Below, one piece after another: positions 11,481 to 21,935 of a stretch of 64,000 nucleotides of DNA. The stretch's first letter is position 1. Every line of letters begins with the position of its first letter. The notes below the pieces were generated by a model. It saw only the letters and a program-made list of their open reading frames with translations, did not search any database and was not told the DNA's origin. The translations under genes and the position numbers were made by a program. The stretch covers positions 214,305 through 278,304 of the forward strand of contig LSRX01000471.1 in the NCBI GenBank assembly GCA_001939145.1. The letters run 5' to 3'. The DNA comes from Symbiodinium microadriaticum (taxonomy: Eukaryota; Sar; Dinophyceae; Suessiales; Symbiodiniaceae).

Positions 11481-11815
11481 AACGGCTAAACCCCTTAAGC
11501 TCTAAGCCCTAAGCCCTAAGGCCCCAAGCCCTAAACCCTAATTGCCAAAAGCCTATAATCGTTATCCCAAAGCCGGCCCGAAACTCTAAACCCCTAAACC
11601 GCTATAATCACTAAACCACTATAAACCCTAAACCGCTAAAAACCCTAGAAACTCTAAGCCACTATAAGCCCTAAGCCCGGAGCCCCTAAACTAGATCCGA
11701 AATCCCTACAACCACTATAAACCCCTGAACCACCCTAAACTCTTAACCTCTTGTATGCCCTACACCCGAAAACCGCAAAAATAACCTATGATTCCAAGCC
11801 CTAAACCCGAAACCC
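11470..11815 (+). repeat. CCCTAAA telomere-like block
   Basis: Heavily mutated heptamers (CCCTAAG, CACTATAAACC, CCGCTATAA). It forms the left half of the inverted pair around the island at 11826-11875. Confidence 0.8.
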
Positions 11816-11825
11816 ACTCCCAGCC

Positions 11826-11875
11826 TGCCGGCGCACTTTGGGAGGAGAGCTTCGACTCTTCGGACTCGGGGCCTC
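11826..11875 (-). CDS. exon-like island B, repeated module
   Basis: CTGTCACAG|GAGG is a good acceptor on the minus strand. One frame reads GPESEESKLSSQSAPAGW. Island C (13377-13430) reads GPALKKLELSSQPRPAG in the equivalent frame, so GP, LSSQ and PAG are kept while DNA between them differs. Conserved residues over varied DNA favour a duplicated coding exon, but the sample is small. Confidence 0.4.
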
Positions 11876-11904
11876 CTGTGACAGGCTTCGCGGGTGAGTT
11901 TAAG

Positions 11905-12089
11905 ACTTCCTTTCAGGGTTAGGGTTCAGGGTTTAGGGCCTTTAGGATTTAGGGGTTTAGAGTAAGGGTTTAGGATTTAGGGTCTTAGGGTCTTAGGGTT
12001 TAGGGTTTAGGGGTTTTCCCTCAAGGGGTTAGGGGGTTCTTTGGGTTTGGGTTTAGAGTTTTAGGGTTCCTTTCAGCTTTCCCCTATCC
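11905..12089 (+). repeat. TTTAGGG telomere-like block
   Basis: A degenerate array that resumes on the far side of the family 4 hairpin element at 12090-12203 and continues to about 12590. The hairpin therefore seems to have inserted into pre-existing telomere-like DNA. Confidence 0.85.
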
Positions 12090-12203
12090 TAAGGGTCCAT
12101 GTGCCCAAATAGTAGATACTTTGGCCTTAAAGTAGTCCCTGTTTGGGGTGTTTGGGGGGCACTTTGGGACCAAAGTATCTACTATTTGAGTGCATGGGCC
12201 CTT
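12090..12203. mobile_element. MITE-like hairpin, family 4 copy b
   Basis: The left end AAGGGTCCATGTGCCCAAAT and the right end (complement of AAGGGCCCATGCACTCAAAT) form long inverted repeats. Inside are AGTAGATACTTTGG and its complement. It is the cleanest copy of the family. Confidence 0.85.
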
Positions 12204-12204
12204 A

Positions 12205-12590
12205 GTGTTAAGGGGTTAGGGTTTAGGATTTCTTTAACTGGCTCTTTGGGTTTGGGTTTAGAGTTTTAGGAGTTTCGGGTTAAGCGTGCTTTAGGATCCT
12301 GTAATAGAGTTCTACATAAGGGTTCCCTTTGAAGGGTACCATAGGGTTCCTTGGGAGTTTTGGGTGTTTTAGGGGTTTAGGGCTTTAGCAGTTTAGGGCT
12401 TCTCGGGTTTAGGGCTTTAGGGCTGTAGTTCTAGGGGACAGTTTAGGGGTTTAGGACTTTAAGGGTTTAGGGGTTTAGGAGTTTAGGGCTTCAGGTCATT
12501 AATTAGGGCTTTAGGGTTTTTAAGGGCCTTAGGGCTTTAGGGGTTTACGAGTTTAAGGCTTTAGGGCTTTAGAGTCTTGCCTTTTAGAGC
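12205..12590 (+). repeat. TTTAGGG telomere-like block
   Basis: Long decayed array, chiefly GGGCTTTAGGG and GGGGTTTAGG variants. It continues the block interrupted by the family 4 element. A stretch of unique DNA follows to about 13190 with no gene I can support. Confidence 0.85.
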
Positions 12591-13194
12591 GTTACATGCT
12601 TTCAACTTTTGCAAGAAGAAGCCTGTTTCGTGTGGCAGGCGCAGTAGACTCGAGATCAAGATCTGTTTTCCTAGGCCCAGCTGTCCACCCACGAGGTTAT
12701 TCCTCCTGTGCTGGTTTAATGTGTGGCCCCTGAGCTTATCAACTTCTGCTTCTCTGCACGGTATAGCACCGGAGGTCATCGATTGGGGTGCAGGGGTCCT
12801 GAACCTTAGGGCTGGGATTGGGGGGGCTGGGGTTTAGGCTTGCGCTTGAGGGTTTTGGGCTTGGGTTTGAGCAGTTTTACTTAGACTGCCAGGCCCTGCG
12901 TTTGAAGCTTTAGAGTTTGTGTCTCAATCGAAGGCTTTAGGGCGTCCGGGCTGTTAGGGTGTAAGGTGGAACAGGCTGGGTTGAGGGTTTCTTCTAGGGT
13001 CTTACGACAAGCCCAACTCAGACTTTTGAGGGACCCTACAATGCCAATGGCAACCCACTTTGATGCAAGGTCCCGGATATCTATGGAAGTTCAACTTACA
13101 AGTAGCTATCAAAGAGCTGAACAATAGTATACACCCAAAACCTGCTTCTGATGAGAAATTAAGGGCCCCTGCCACCTTATAAACTCCCGAATGG

Positions 13195-13372
13195 AACCCT
13201 ATAAACCCTAAACCCTAAACCCGCAAGCCTGAACCCTAAACCCTACACACCCTAAACCCAAAATACCCTTTAAGGAACCCTAAACCCTACAACCCTAAAC
13301 CCTAAAGACCCTTTCAGGAAGGCTAAACCCTATACACCCTAAACCCAAAAGACCCTTGAAGGAGCCCCAAAC
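13195..13372 (+). repeat. CCCTAAA telomere-like block
   Basis: CCCTAAACCCTAAA arrays interrupted by CCTTTAAGGAACCC-type spacers. It lies left of island C; TTTAGGG variants follow on the right at about 13500-13570. Confidence 0.85.
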
Positions 13373-13376
13373 CCGA

Positions 13377-13430
13377 CCTGCCGGTCGGGGCTGGGAAGAG
13401 AGCTCCAGCTTCTTCAGTGCCGGGCCTCCT
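13377..13430 (-). CDS. exon-like island C, repeated module
   Basis: The minus strand gives CCAAAG|GAGG and a frame GPALKKLELSSQPRPAG, matching island B at GP, LSSQ and PAG. An alternative overlapping frame reads LKEAELPKEARH. No known domain is seen. Confidence 0.35.
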
Positions 13431-13439
13431 TTGGAAGCT

Positions 13440-14635
13440 CGGCTTCTTTCAGTTTAGAGCCCCCAAAAACCCGTTACCCCCTTTAAATCGTAGAATGTAG
13501 GGCTTCTATATTGGGATGTAGGGTTAAGGGTTCAGGGTTTGGGATTTGGGGTTTAGAGTTTAGGGTTTATTCTGATTTGGAAGTGTATACCTCATAACAC
13601 CAGCTAAGACCCTTCAGGATAGAGCTTAGGGCGCTTTGTCTGACCTTGTCGTCGGGCTAAGGGTCTTTGTATCTTTGGCATGTCAATTTATCCATGGATT
13701 TTTTCGGGTTTAGGGTATGGGGTTGCCTTTTGAGACTGATGGGGTGTGCCTGCATGAGGTTTTCAGGCTTTGGTCACGGGGCTGAAGGGTTTCAAAAGTT
13801 CCAGCTTAGGGCCCAGGAGGCTGAGGGTTGCAAGGCTTTCGTAGAGTGGAGAGCTTTGGGGATGTGGGGTTGCTTTTGTATCGGAAAGGGCACAACTTTT
13901 GGGGTTTGGGGAAAGGGGCCGAATAGGGCCTTCTCGCTCGCATCCAGACGCCCGAAACTGAAGAAGCCACGTCGCTTTTGCAACCCCTAACTAGAATCAA
14001 ATTCTGGAATGCCCTAAACCCTAAACCGTAAACCGCAAAACCCTTAAGTTTGCAAGGTTTTGCTAGCCATGATGATATCGTATAACGTTTGGGAGACAAG
14101 ATGTGGAGTGGCCCGAAGAACACAGACCGAAGTGTGAAGACGCGATCCAATTCACATGACCCTAAAGCCTAAACCAAATACTCCCGCTTCCCAAAACTGC
14201 AGCAGAACCCCCAAACCCAAAATCCTGAGCCCGCAGACCCGACGCCCTCAAAGCACCAGAAACCAAACTGTATGAAAGTCCCCCTGAGTCAGCGAAACCC
14301 CACAACTCTCACACCCCGAACGATAGTCAAAACTCATAGAGGCAATCCCGAAAACACGAAGGGACACAAACGCCCAAATGCGGTGTCTTGTCAAATACCT
14401 CGAAACACGTTGGACACAAAGGGGAAGGGTTCCCCAAGGGTCCAAGTAACAGTATAGTACATGTATACTTTGGAGGAATAGCTGCTGAGAGCTTACTAAT
14501 CTGCCCCAGGCCTGGCCCTTCGTCTATCTTTCTCTTGAGGCTGTCCTGGCACAGGCTGAAGGATTCGGCCACCGTGGTAGCAAGGACTGCTTTAGGCTGT
14601 CGCGGCCCTAACCTTCCCCCAGAACCCCCAACTCA
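13440..14635. other. no gene recognised
   Basis: Contains weak TTTAGGG and CCCTAAA patches and several frames of 60-114 codons on both strands that overlap each other. None has a domain or clean splice context. Confidence 0.35.
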
Positions 14636-15150
14636 TGATATGTTATGATATGATACCCTATGCTATGATATGGTAGATTGAGACAATGTGTGCCATGCCA
14701 TGCTATGCCATGCTATGCTATGCTATGCTATACACTGTGAAGCTCGGCCAGGCCAGGCAATGCTAGGATAGGCGATGTCAATTCATGTCCATGTCAGTGC
14801 TAATATAAATATCAATGTCATGCCATGTTGTGTTACTGTGTGATAGGTTAACCAGGTTATGCTCTTTTGTGGTTAATTATGTGATGCCTCATTGCGTTGT
14901 GCATCTTGTGTTATGTGCTTTGTGATACGTGTTATTCGTCTGTTCTGTTCTGCTTTGCTCTATTCTGTTTTGACATGATGTGCGGTGCTTTGGCGTGGTA
15001 TGCCGTGTTGTGCTACAAGTTGTGGCGGAATGCGAACACATTTTTCAATGGATTTTGACAAGCCAACGTATGTTGCGCTATGTTGTTTCATGTTGTGTTG
15101 CTTGATGCTATGCCATGTTGAGCTATGGTATGCTCACTTATTTTTGTTTA
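14636..15150. repeat. long decayed ATGCT/ATGCC pentamer tract
   Basis: Opens with TATGATATG, then (ATGCT)n and (ATGCC)n runs near 14690-14735. It fades over 400 bases into TGTTATGTGCTTTGTG-like sequence that keeps a rough five-base rhythm. It reads as an old expanded pentanucleotide array. Confidence 0.7.
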
Positions 15151-15167
15151 GATGACATTGCTGCGAA

Positions 15168-15265
15168 ACACTAAACCCTAAAACCCTAAACCCTAAAACC
15201 CTAAACCCTAAAATCCTAAACCCTAAACCCTAAAACCCCAAAGCCCTAAACCCGCGAACACTAAA
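15168..15265 (+). repeat. CCCTAAA telomere-like block
   Basis: One of the purest arrays in the window (CCCTAAAACCCTAAA). It is the left partner of TTTAGGG at 15370-15480 around the exon-like island at 15296-15350. Confidence 0.9.
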
Positions 15266-15295
15266 CCCCAGAGCCTAAATTGGAACCTTAGTGCT

Positions 15296-15350
15296 CGAAG
15301 GCACGGTCGGGCTCCCCGAAACCAAGACGTGGCCTTCGCGGCAGCAGCCT
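15296..15350 (-). CDS. candidate exon, Ala-rich unknown protein
   Basis: The minus strand has CAACCTGCAG|AGG or GAG|GCTGCT and a frame AAAAKATSWFRGARPCLRAL. A GTGCC donor lies at the far side. It is flanked by CCCTAAA upstream and TTTAGGG downstream in its own orientation, like other islands here. The protein is not recognised. Confidence 0.4.
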
Positions 15351-15369
15351 CTGCAGGTTGCGGCCTTGT

Positions 15370-15480
15370 TCTAGGGTTTAGGGCTTCAGGCTTTTAGGGT
15401 TTAGGGCTTCAGGCTTTTAGGGTTTAGGGCTTCAGGCTGCTAGTGTTTAGGGCTTCAGGCTTGCCGGGTTTAGGGTTCAA
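15370..15480 (+). repeat. TTTAGGG block with a repeated longer unit
   Basis: The unit GGGTTTAGGGCTTCAGGCTT is tandemly repeated about four times, so the present array grew by duplication of a mutated heptamer cluster. Confidence 0.85.
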
Positions 15481-15833
15481 GGGTCCGGGTGTAAGCGAAA
15501 GCAAGTTCAGGGTGCAGGTTTTACGGCGGGGGGGGTCGGTGATTCGATCTGGATTTGTCTGGACAAAACCCTGCAGAGGGTTTCCGGATGTCCACGTCGC
15601 CAACCTTACAAACAACCCCCAAACCCGCTGTAATCCCGCAAGTTCCGTACAAAAACAGATCCATGAGAACGCCGACAATCGAACTGACATACCTCAAATA
15701 GAACTTGCCTGAAACCTCCAAAATTACCTGTACAATATATCGTATATACTACCTCACAAAGATCAGAGAACCCCTTGTTTCGCAAAAAAAATCCTTTAAA
15801 GCCCTGCTCACATGAAGTCTTCAGCCCGGCGGC

Positions 15834-15898
15834 GCTGCTCTGCCGGATCCCTCGCCGGAACCCTTGCGAGAGCCCTTGCCGGAGCCCTTCCCAGGGCC
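15834..15898 (-). CDS. candidate exon encoding GKGS repeats
   Basis: On the minus strand CCTGCAG|G precedes a frame GPGKGSGKGSRKGSGEGSGR, followed by AAPP. The Gly-Lys-Gly-Ser tetrapeptide is encoded by an imperfect 12-base tandem repeat. This would be a flexible, basic, low-complexity segment as in some nucleic-acid-binding proteins, but no function can be assigned. The plus-strand reading is Pro-rich and less convincing. Confidence 0.45.
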
Positions 15899-15918
15899 CT
15901 GCAGGCGGCCCAGGATTA

Positions 15919-15982
15919 AAGGAAACTACAGGTGGGGAGTTTCGGGTACACAGGGCTTCTATAAGGCTCCTATAACGGTAAC
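15919..15982. mobile_element. family 7 repeat, partial copy
   Basis: Shares AAAGGAAACTACAGGTGGGG and GGGCTTCTATAAGG with the longer copy at 55836-55941. Only the left part is present here. Confidence 0.65.
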
Positions 15983-16019
15983 ACGGACTCCAAGCCCTCA
16001 GGGCTTTTATGCACTAAGG

Positions 16020-16135
16020 GCTTTGGGGCTGTTGGGGTTAAGGGTTTGGGGTTTGGGGTTTGGGTTTATAGGGTTTAGGGATTAGGGTTTGGGTTTAGGG
16101 TTTAGGGTTTAGGGTTAAGGGTTAAGGGTTTAGTG
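16020..16135 (+). repeat. TTTAGGG telomere-like block
   Basis: GGGTTTAGGG and GGGTTAAGGG variants, ending in a T-rich stretch. The following 16.1-17.8 kb holds only short ambiguous frames and scattered heptamers, with no gene I can support. Confidence 0.85.
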
Positions 16136-17849
16136 TTCTTTTTTTCTTGTCGCCCCTTTTCCTCTAGCAACTGTGCTTGGTTCGGGGTTTGGTTCGAGGG
16201 CTCCAGTAACTGCGAAATGGAAGTTTTTGGGGAACTCAAAAGGATATCTTTAGGAGTTGCGAAGATCTTGTTGGGGCCGGAGGCGGGGTTCTGTGCAGGG
16301 TTTGCCCTGGTAAAGATCTATGCGTGAGGCGTGCATGAACCTACCGTAACCTACTTTCTTGCAGGATCTGAATGAAAACCTGAGATAGAACCTGCAAGCA
16401 ATCTTGGGTGTGGGGTTTAGGAGTTGAGAGCTTTAGGGCTTCGGATTAAGGGTTTCGCTACAATCGTGAAAATGCATGGGCTGTTTTGTTAAACAACCGC
16501 GCTTCCTCAAAGGCTTTGCTAAGCTGCCACCCCAAATTCAGAACACTGAACCCCGAACATTAAACCCTTGAACCATAAACCTTTACACCCTAAAACCCCA
16601 TGTAAAACCCATAAATCCTACCTCTAAACTCTAAACCCTGAAACCTCTCTGAAGTCGACGGTAAACTCGAACCCTCAACTCCCACACCACACCTTTTGAC
16701 ACATGGCTTGTTTTTTTGGTAGGGTCCCCGTTTTACCTCCGATTATTTATACGACTTCGGAGGAGCCCTTCTATGGTAACGCTCCCTGCATTGCCGGACC
16801 CTTTTTTTTGTATGTTTGAGGGGCCTTCGGGGTTTAGGATTTATAGGGGCCTTTGGGGTTTAGGTAGGTGGCTTGGCTTGAGGCTTAGGGTTTAGTGGGG
16901 CCTTTGGTTTTTGGTGTTCTGTGGTATGTGGGAAGTTTTGGGCCTACTGGCCCTACACAAGCCTTTGATAGGAAGTCCAACAGAGCTGACGCCTGTCCAA
17001 ACTTGCGTAATTTGGAGAGCCCAACACTCCCCGAAATTACCATAGACTTCTGCTAAAGTTTCCCAGTCTTAAATCACCCTACGAACCCCCGCCCTGCCCC
17101 ATCATAATTTAGCGCACATTCCTTCAGTAAATTCGTGATTGTTGGACTTTCTGGGGAGGTTTCCGGCATCTGGGCCTTCTTGGTGTGCTCGCCTCGCCAA
17201 TTGCCTGCTTTGCAAGCTGGACATCAGAAACGGCCTAGGGGGCTTTGGCCACATTTTGGCTGGGACGCTTGGGTTTTGAGTTTGGGGGTTTAAGGTTTAG
17301 GGTTGGATAGTCTTCGGCTCTTTTTCCTCACTGGCTCAAGATCCAAAGTGCCGGAAAAAGAGAAATCGCTCAGGTTCCAAGATCCCCGAAGTATACCTAA
17401 TCGGGCCTGTATGATCTAATATTGTACAAGCGGTGAGGTCGAGGTTCAGATTCATGATACAAGTCGGGGAGTCTCTTCCCTCTAGCTGCTCATAAGGCTG
17501 CGACGTGGTGTCTTGAAATAGACAGACCTTTGCATGCTGAAGATGGCCCTAAACCCTAAACCTCAGCATCTTAGCAAAATCATCCAGTCCTATCCAGGTC
17601 CAGGGGGAGGGGGATCTCGTCCAGGCACGTCAGACCCACATGAAACCGTAGGCCACAGCTCTGTCATTCCTTGCTCTTTCCCTATAAAATTCCAAGTAAT
17701 TGGTTATCATCTACTCTCTACCAAAAAACTGGGTCCTTTGGACCCATAGGGTTTTGATGCCTGCAACCATCAAGTGCGCGGAAGATTTGGCTCCTGGACC
17801 CACCTGCTGCTTGTGACAGAACTCTACAGTATGACCATATGGGATGAAG

Positions 17850-18060
17850 ATCCTAAACAAGGCCCAAGTTTCCATGGCTGCTAGGCCCGAAATCCTCCCG
17901 CCCTATGCCTCCGGCATTGCGCGGCGCGCTGGGAAGATGGATAAAGCCCTCAAGCACGCCCTGCGAGGGCCCCTGCAGGCAGCGGGTTCATACCCGGAAC
18001 TCCAAGAAACCGGAAAGCCTAAACCCAGGAAGAAGCCAACTCTCAGTTTGATAGTTCAAG
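17850..18060 (+). CDS. possible exon, strand unresolved
   Basis: A GC-rich island, open on both strands. Plus reads MAARPEILPPYASGIARRAG then KMDKALKHALRGPLQAAG. Minus, after CCTGCAG|GGG, reads GPSQGVLEGFIHLPSAPRN. Either could be real. The plus reading looks basic and helical, while the strand bias of the window favours minus. No domain is recognised. Confidence 0.3.
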
Positions 18061-18426
18061 GTTTTGGGTTTTGGGATTCCGAGGTCGGGTCTCAGGGTGT
18101 TCAAGCATCCCAGCCAGCAAGTAATTAAGGGACTTTCGCAATCAGAATTGGGCTCTTAAAGGGCCCTTTAAAGGGTTGCTATGATCATGAGGGTTCTATC
18201 ATACGGTGCTGCGGAGTACTATGGTACACGTATTATAGTTTGCGACCCGAAGGACAACTAGTGATAACAACATCATGCCATCGGTATTCTGCACCCCCGA
18301 CCAGACCTTCCCTGAAACTACGGCAATTTTGAAGACCAGGGAAATTTGAAGTACTTGGCCTCTCCGAGGAAAGAAGGGGCTGCCATGCTTCCACGCCCTG
18401 CTCTGAAAACGACAGATAAAACAATT

Positions 18427-18440
18427 TGTATGTATGTATG

Positions 18441-18470
<30 letters not shown>
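18427..18470. repeat. (TATG)n microsatellite
   Basis: About eleven copies of the tetramer TATG. Confidence 0.95.
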
Positions 18471-18471
<1 letters not shown>

Positions 18472-19767
18472 GTTTATCAGGAACTCTACAAGGACCAGGG
18501 CAGGACACTTCTTTTTCAAGCAGGCTCCAATCTCTCGCTCCTAATTCCAGAAGCAGGCGTGCCTTGGGCATGCCTGAGGAAGACTGGCAGAAACAGATGA
18601 GGTGGGCATGCCCCGGTTGACACAGCTGGATGTTTAGGGTTTATTAGGCTTCCGCTCAAACTTATGAAGGCCCTGCGGAACCCTACTATCCTGAAGCCCT
18701 GAACCCGACACCCCACCATCCTGGAACCCTAGGCCATCAAGCCGAAACCCTGAAACCCTAAACCCCAGCCCCCCTAAACCCCAAACCTGGGTTCTTCTTA
18801 GGGGATTTAATTTAAGCTACCAGAATAAAGAAACCATATTATTTACCACAGATCCCCGTTCATCCTAAACGCCAGTATCAGCTGCCTTCCGAGACAGCTC
18901 CGAAGGGCTTTTGTCAGCTTAGCAGGCACCGGCCGAGCTGCCTCCAATCAAGGGTTTAGGGTTTAGGGTCTCAGGGGACCCAGTCGCCAGGTTTCACCTA
19001 GGCCTGACCCGTAGGGCTGGGGGTTTTTAGTAAAGGGTTTAGCTCTGCCTATTTAGGGCTTACAATGCTGTAGTATAGCATAGGGTGATAGGGCCTGAAT
19101 CTATTACGGGCTTTGGGCCTTTGGGTTTCGGGCTTTAGTGGATTATATCTCCTTCTAAGGTAACAAAAACCCCANTACAAAACCCATGAGCCTGCAACCC
19201 GGGGCACCAATTCCACGTACGGTCGAGGGACCGAGGCCCAACACCAATTCCAAGGGGAGTGGAGAGAGTATATATAATGTACTAAAATGTACTTAGTGAA
19301 CTAGAATCTACCCTAATAAGCCACAATACGCGATAGTATGCGATAATATATTATAATATACGGTAAATTACGGTAACAATACTGTCACATGATAGATTCC
19401 TAAGCTACTTCTTCAGGGCTGTGGCGACGGGAATCAGGGTGTTAGGGTTTGGGGTCACTAGGGTTGATAAGCTTATTGTGACCTGTTGAGTCCTACTCGT
19501 CTGGGTAGGGTGTTGAAAGATAAATTCTGCAGCAAAGAAATAGATTTGAAGTAGGTGTGAGGCTTTATGATCCTCTCTGTAAGAACTCGGCTCTTTTCTG
19601 TTCCGTTGGCGCTAACATAAAAAGCCTTTGGGCTTAGGGCTACAGGAAGCGGGTTTAACTACTAGGGCGTTTGGGGCTTTGGTAATGCTCTACAAGCCCC
19701 CTACTTGTAGTTACCCGAAACACTCACAACTAGTCTCCACTCCAACAGATGCTCAACTCTAGCAGCT

Positions 19768-19818
19768 CTGCAAGAACGCGCGGGGAGTGTATGCTACACT
19801 CCCCGCGCGTTCTTGCAG
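19768..19818. repeat. perfect 51-bp palindrome at an ankyrin exon end
   Basis: Two 24-bp arms are exact reverse complements around a 3-base loop (TGC on plus). On the minus strand the first arm is the end of an ankyrin-coding exon (reading LQERAG). The second arm is its inverted copy, ending CTTGCAG, which creates an acceptor-like sequence. If GTGTAGC to CTTGCAG were spliced it would be a 32-nt intron, but that is speculative. Confidence 0.9.
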
Positions 19819-19904
19819 AAGCCGCGCGATCTCGCTTCGACCCGTCCGATTCGCTGCAGTCAGAGCCGTGAAGCCCCAGCTGCCTCGTGGGCTCGCATGT
19901 TCGG
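19799..19904 (-). CDS. ankyrin-repeat exon (last recognised exon of the ankyrin gene)
   Basis: The minus strand has CCCACAG|CC and reads GSWGFTALTAANRTGRSEIA then RLLQERAG, a standard ankyrin repeat: a TAL helix-1 start, a central G-R-S turn and a second helix ending in RLL. It lies on the same strand as the exons at 23.7-26.4 kb and may belong to that gene. However, its entry phase does not match the end of the 23.8-kb exon, so at least one exon between them is missing or unrecognised. Its 3' end lies inside a perfect palindrome. Confidence 0.65.
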
Positions 19905-20149
19905 CTGTGGGCCACGGTTCAGGGTTAGGGTACAGGCGGTATACGGTTACCTGGAAAACCTGGTAGCCGGAAATAACCGGCAACTGACGAAAGGAGCTTG
20001 TCTTTGAATGGTTGTGTGCTCAGTGCCCGTTTTAGTTTGGGCGAAGCCATGCAAAAACACAGAAACTTATGTGTCGGTGGGATTTTCCTGGACATACTGC
20101 TCCACAACTCGCGTCGACTTGGCAGTTTTTATTTCGCCCGCAGTTTTGT

Positions 20150-20850
20150 CGAAACGATGACGAAATGTTCCTGGAACGCCTGTGTTTGGATCAGTCGCGA
20201 GCTGACCTTTGTCACGACAAGAAGAATCATTGGGATGAAGTCTTCGTCCACCTGCGCTGATACGGCTAATTGGTACAACGGCCACCGACGGCCCCTGTCA
20301 TGCGCTGCTACCCATAGACTTGTAATGTGCACGAAGTCTATCGCACTTCTGCATTGGCATTATATTTAACCGTTTTCTCTGAACGACAAACCTGCAGTGG
20401 GATGTCTCCAGATTAGTGCGTCAAAACTTACAGGTTGGCCTGAACGGCAACATCACATCTTTCGAGGGACTGCAATATCCCAGGTCCATGTACCCTGAGA
20501 GCAGTGGCAAGAACTCCTCACCTATTCACGCGGCACAACAGTGTCTTCGAAGTCCAAGAAACATTGCACGAACAGTGACAAGAGGCTGGTGTAGGCAACA
20601 TTGCCCAATACGTTCAGATTCAAGTGGAAAGCCTCATCAACACCCAAATCTTACTTCCTCAGCACTTTCACGGCTGCCTTGCGGGTTGCAATCGACTAGT
20701 GCGGTGTTTGGTGTTGCCAGGCAGCTCTGGCTGCAGTACACGTTACCCCTACAATCTATTGACATCGCTTTTTGTGTTCTACTTGAGAAATCGAGGCTCC
20801 CGCAAGGATTGCCCCACATACATCGTGGAACAGCTATGAGCTTCCGAGAC
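20150..20850 (+). pseudogene. decayed copy of a dinoflagellate-expanded protein family (tentative)
   Basis: One plus-strand frame, broken by stops, contains DDEMFLERLCLDQ near 20155-20195 and CLAGCNRLV near 20672-20705, followed by LTSLFVFYLRNRG. From memory, dinoflagellate genomes carry large families with FLDK-CI-Q followed by FLAGC..L..L and an ELFVFL motif; the order and spacing resemble that. The Trp-Cys pair expected before ELFVFL is not seen and at least three stops interrupt. The match is tentative. Confidence 0.35.
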
Positions 20851-20951
20851 AAGTCTCATGGCTTGCCTTTCACAATAGTTATTTAAATTGTTTTTAAAAA
20901 AGATGTGTGGACCCTAGCGCCGATCATTCACAACCGTGGACGCGCGAATTA

Positions 20952-21012
20952 CGATTTTTTACGGCACTTTCACGCTTTTTTACGGCACTTTACGTTTTTT
21001 TACGGCACTGCA
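20952..21012. repeat. three-copy TTTTTTACGGCAC repeat
   Basis: Three near-tandem copies of T(6-7)ACGGCACT, spaced about 20 bases, followed by an AT-rich stretch with a CGATCG-type palindrome (CGATCGATCCG). It lies in the repeat-free segment and resembles a subterminal motif cluster of a transposon, but no matching inverted end was found. Confidence 0.7.
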
Positions 21013-21935
21013 TTTTTCTTTTCGATCGTCCCGAAATCGATCGATCCGACCAAAAAAGTTCAAAAGCGGCAAAATTGCGTCGCGGTTTTGCGTATGGAAG
21101 CCAAACCCCCAACATATCTAGCAGCGTCCAGCAACTCACCAACCACTCCGGCAACCTTTTTCGTAATCTTTTGTCTCTCCGATAAATATCGCGCAGCCGC
21201 CGAGAACTTTCCAGCACATCCCACGACTGACCCGATAAATCGCGCAAGATGCCGCAAGCAAAGCCGAGGAGCTCCCGATGAACACAACTTCTTCAGCCCT
21301 GCAACTCCACAATTAAACTCCGGAGATCCTATGCAGCCCCAGGTGACGATTAACACGTTTCCATCCTTACATCAAAATGTATAAGCATTCATGATGTACA
21401 TGCAGTCGAACCTATATGAAACGCTGAAAAGTCGTATCTCACATCACGGCATGTTTGTACGTACAGACTGCATAGCTAACACATGTACGCGTAGGAAGGA
21501 GCAACCGAGGCCCACTTCTAGGCTGCAAACACTCCTTAGACCTGCAGGTTTACAGATTTGGATTCTTTCAGTATGTAACATATATCTTTGCCAGTTTTTC
21601 GTTTATGTACATTGCACAGAGGAAGTACTGCACATGTGTGTGTCCACACACTCATCTAAAGCTTGCAGTGGGATATAGTGCTCTTGGCCCTCACATTTTT
21701 GGCACGGGATGTGGTCGTTGAGCTGTATGGATATTGCAAGTCCCAAATAGAAACGGACATTTGATATCCTTGCCCCACGAAGTACATCTCTTTGCGGAAG
21801 ACAAACGGTGTCTTCCTAAGATCCAAGAAGCATCCTATGTAGCCGAATCACACCTGTATAAGGACCTTGTAAAGTCTAGCAAAACCGCTAAATTTACAGC
21901 TTGGGCCTAATAATGGTCACAGTGACCTTTTTCGT

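Noticed and set aside
17325-17350. Spliced-leader-like TGGCTCAAG
   Set aside because: Only the last nine bases of the dinoflagellate leader match; the CCGTAGCCATTT part is missing.
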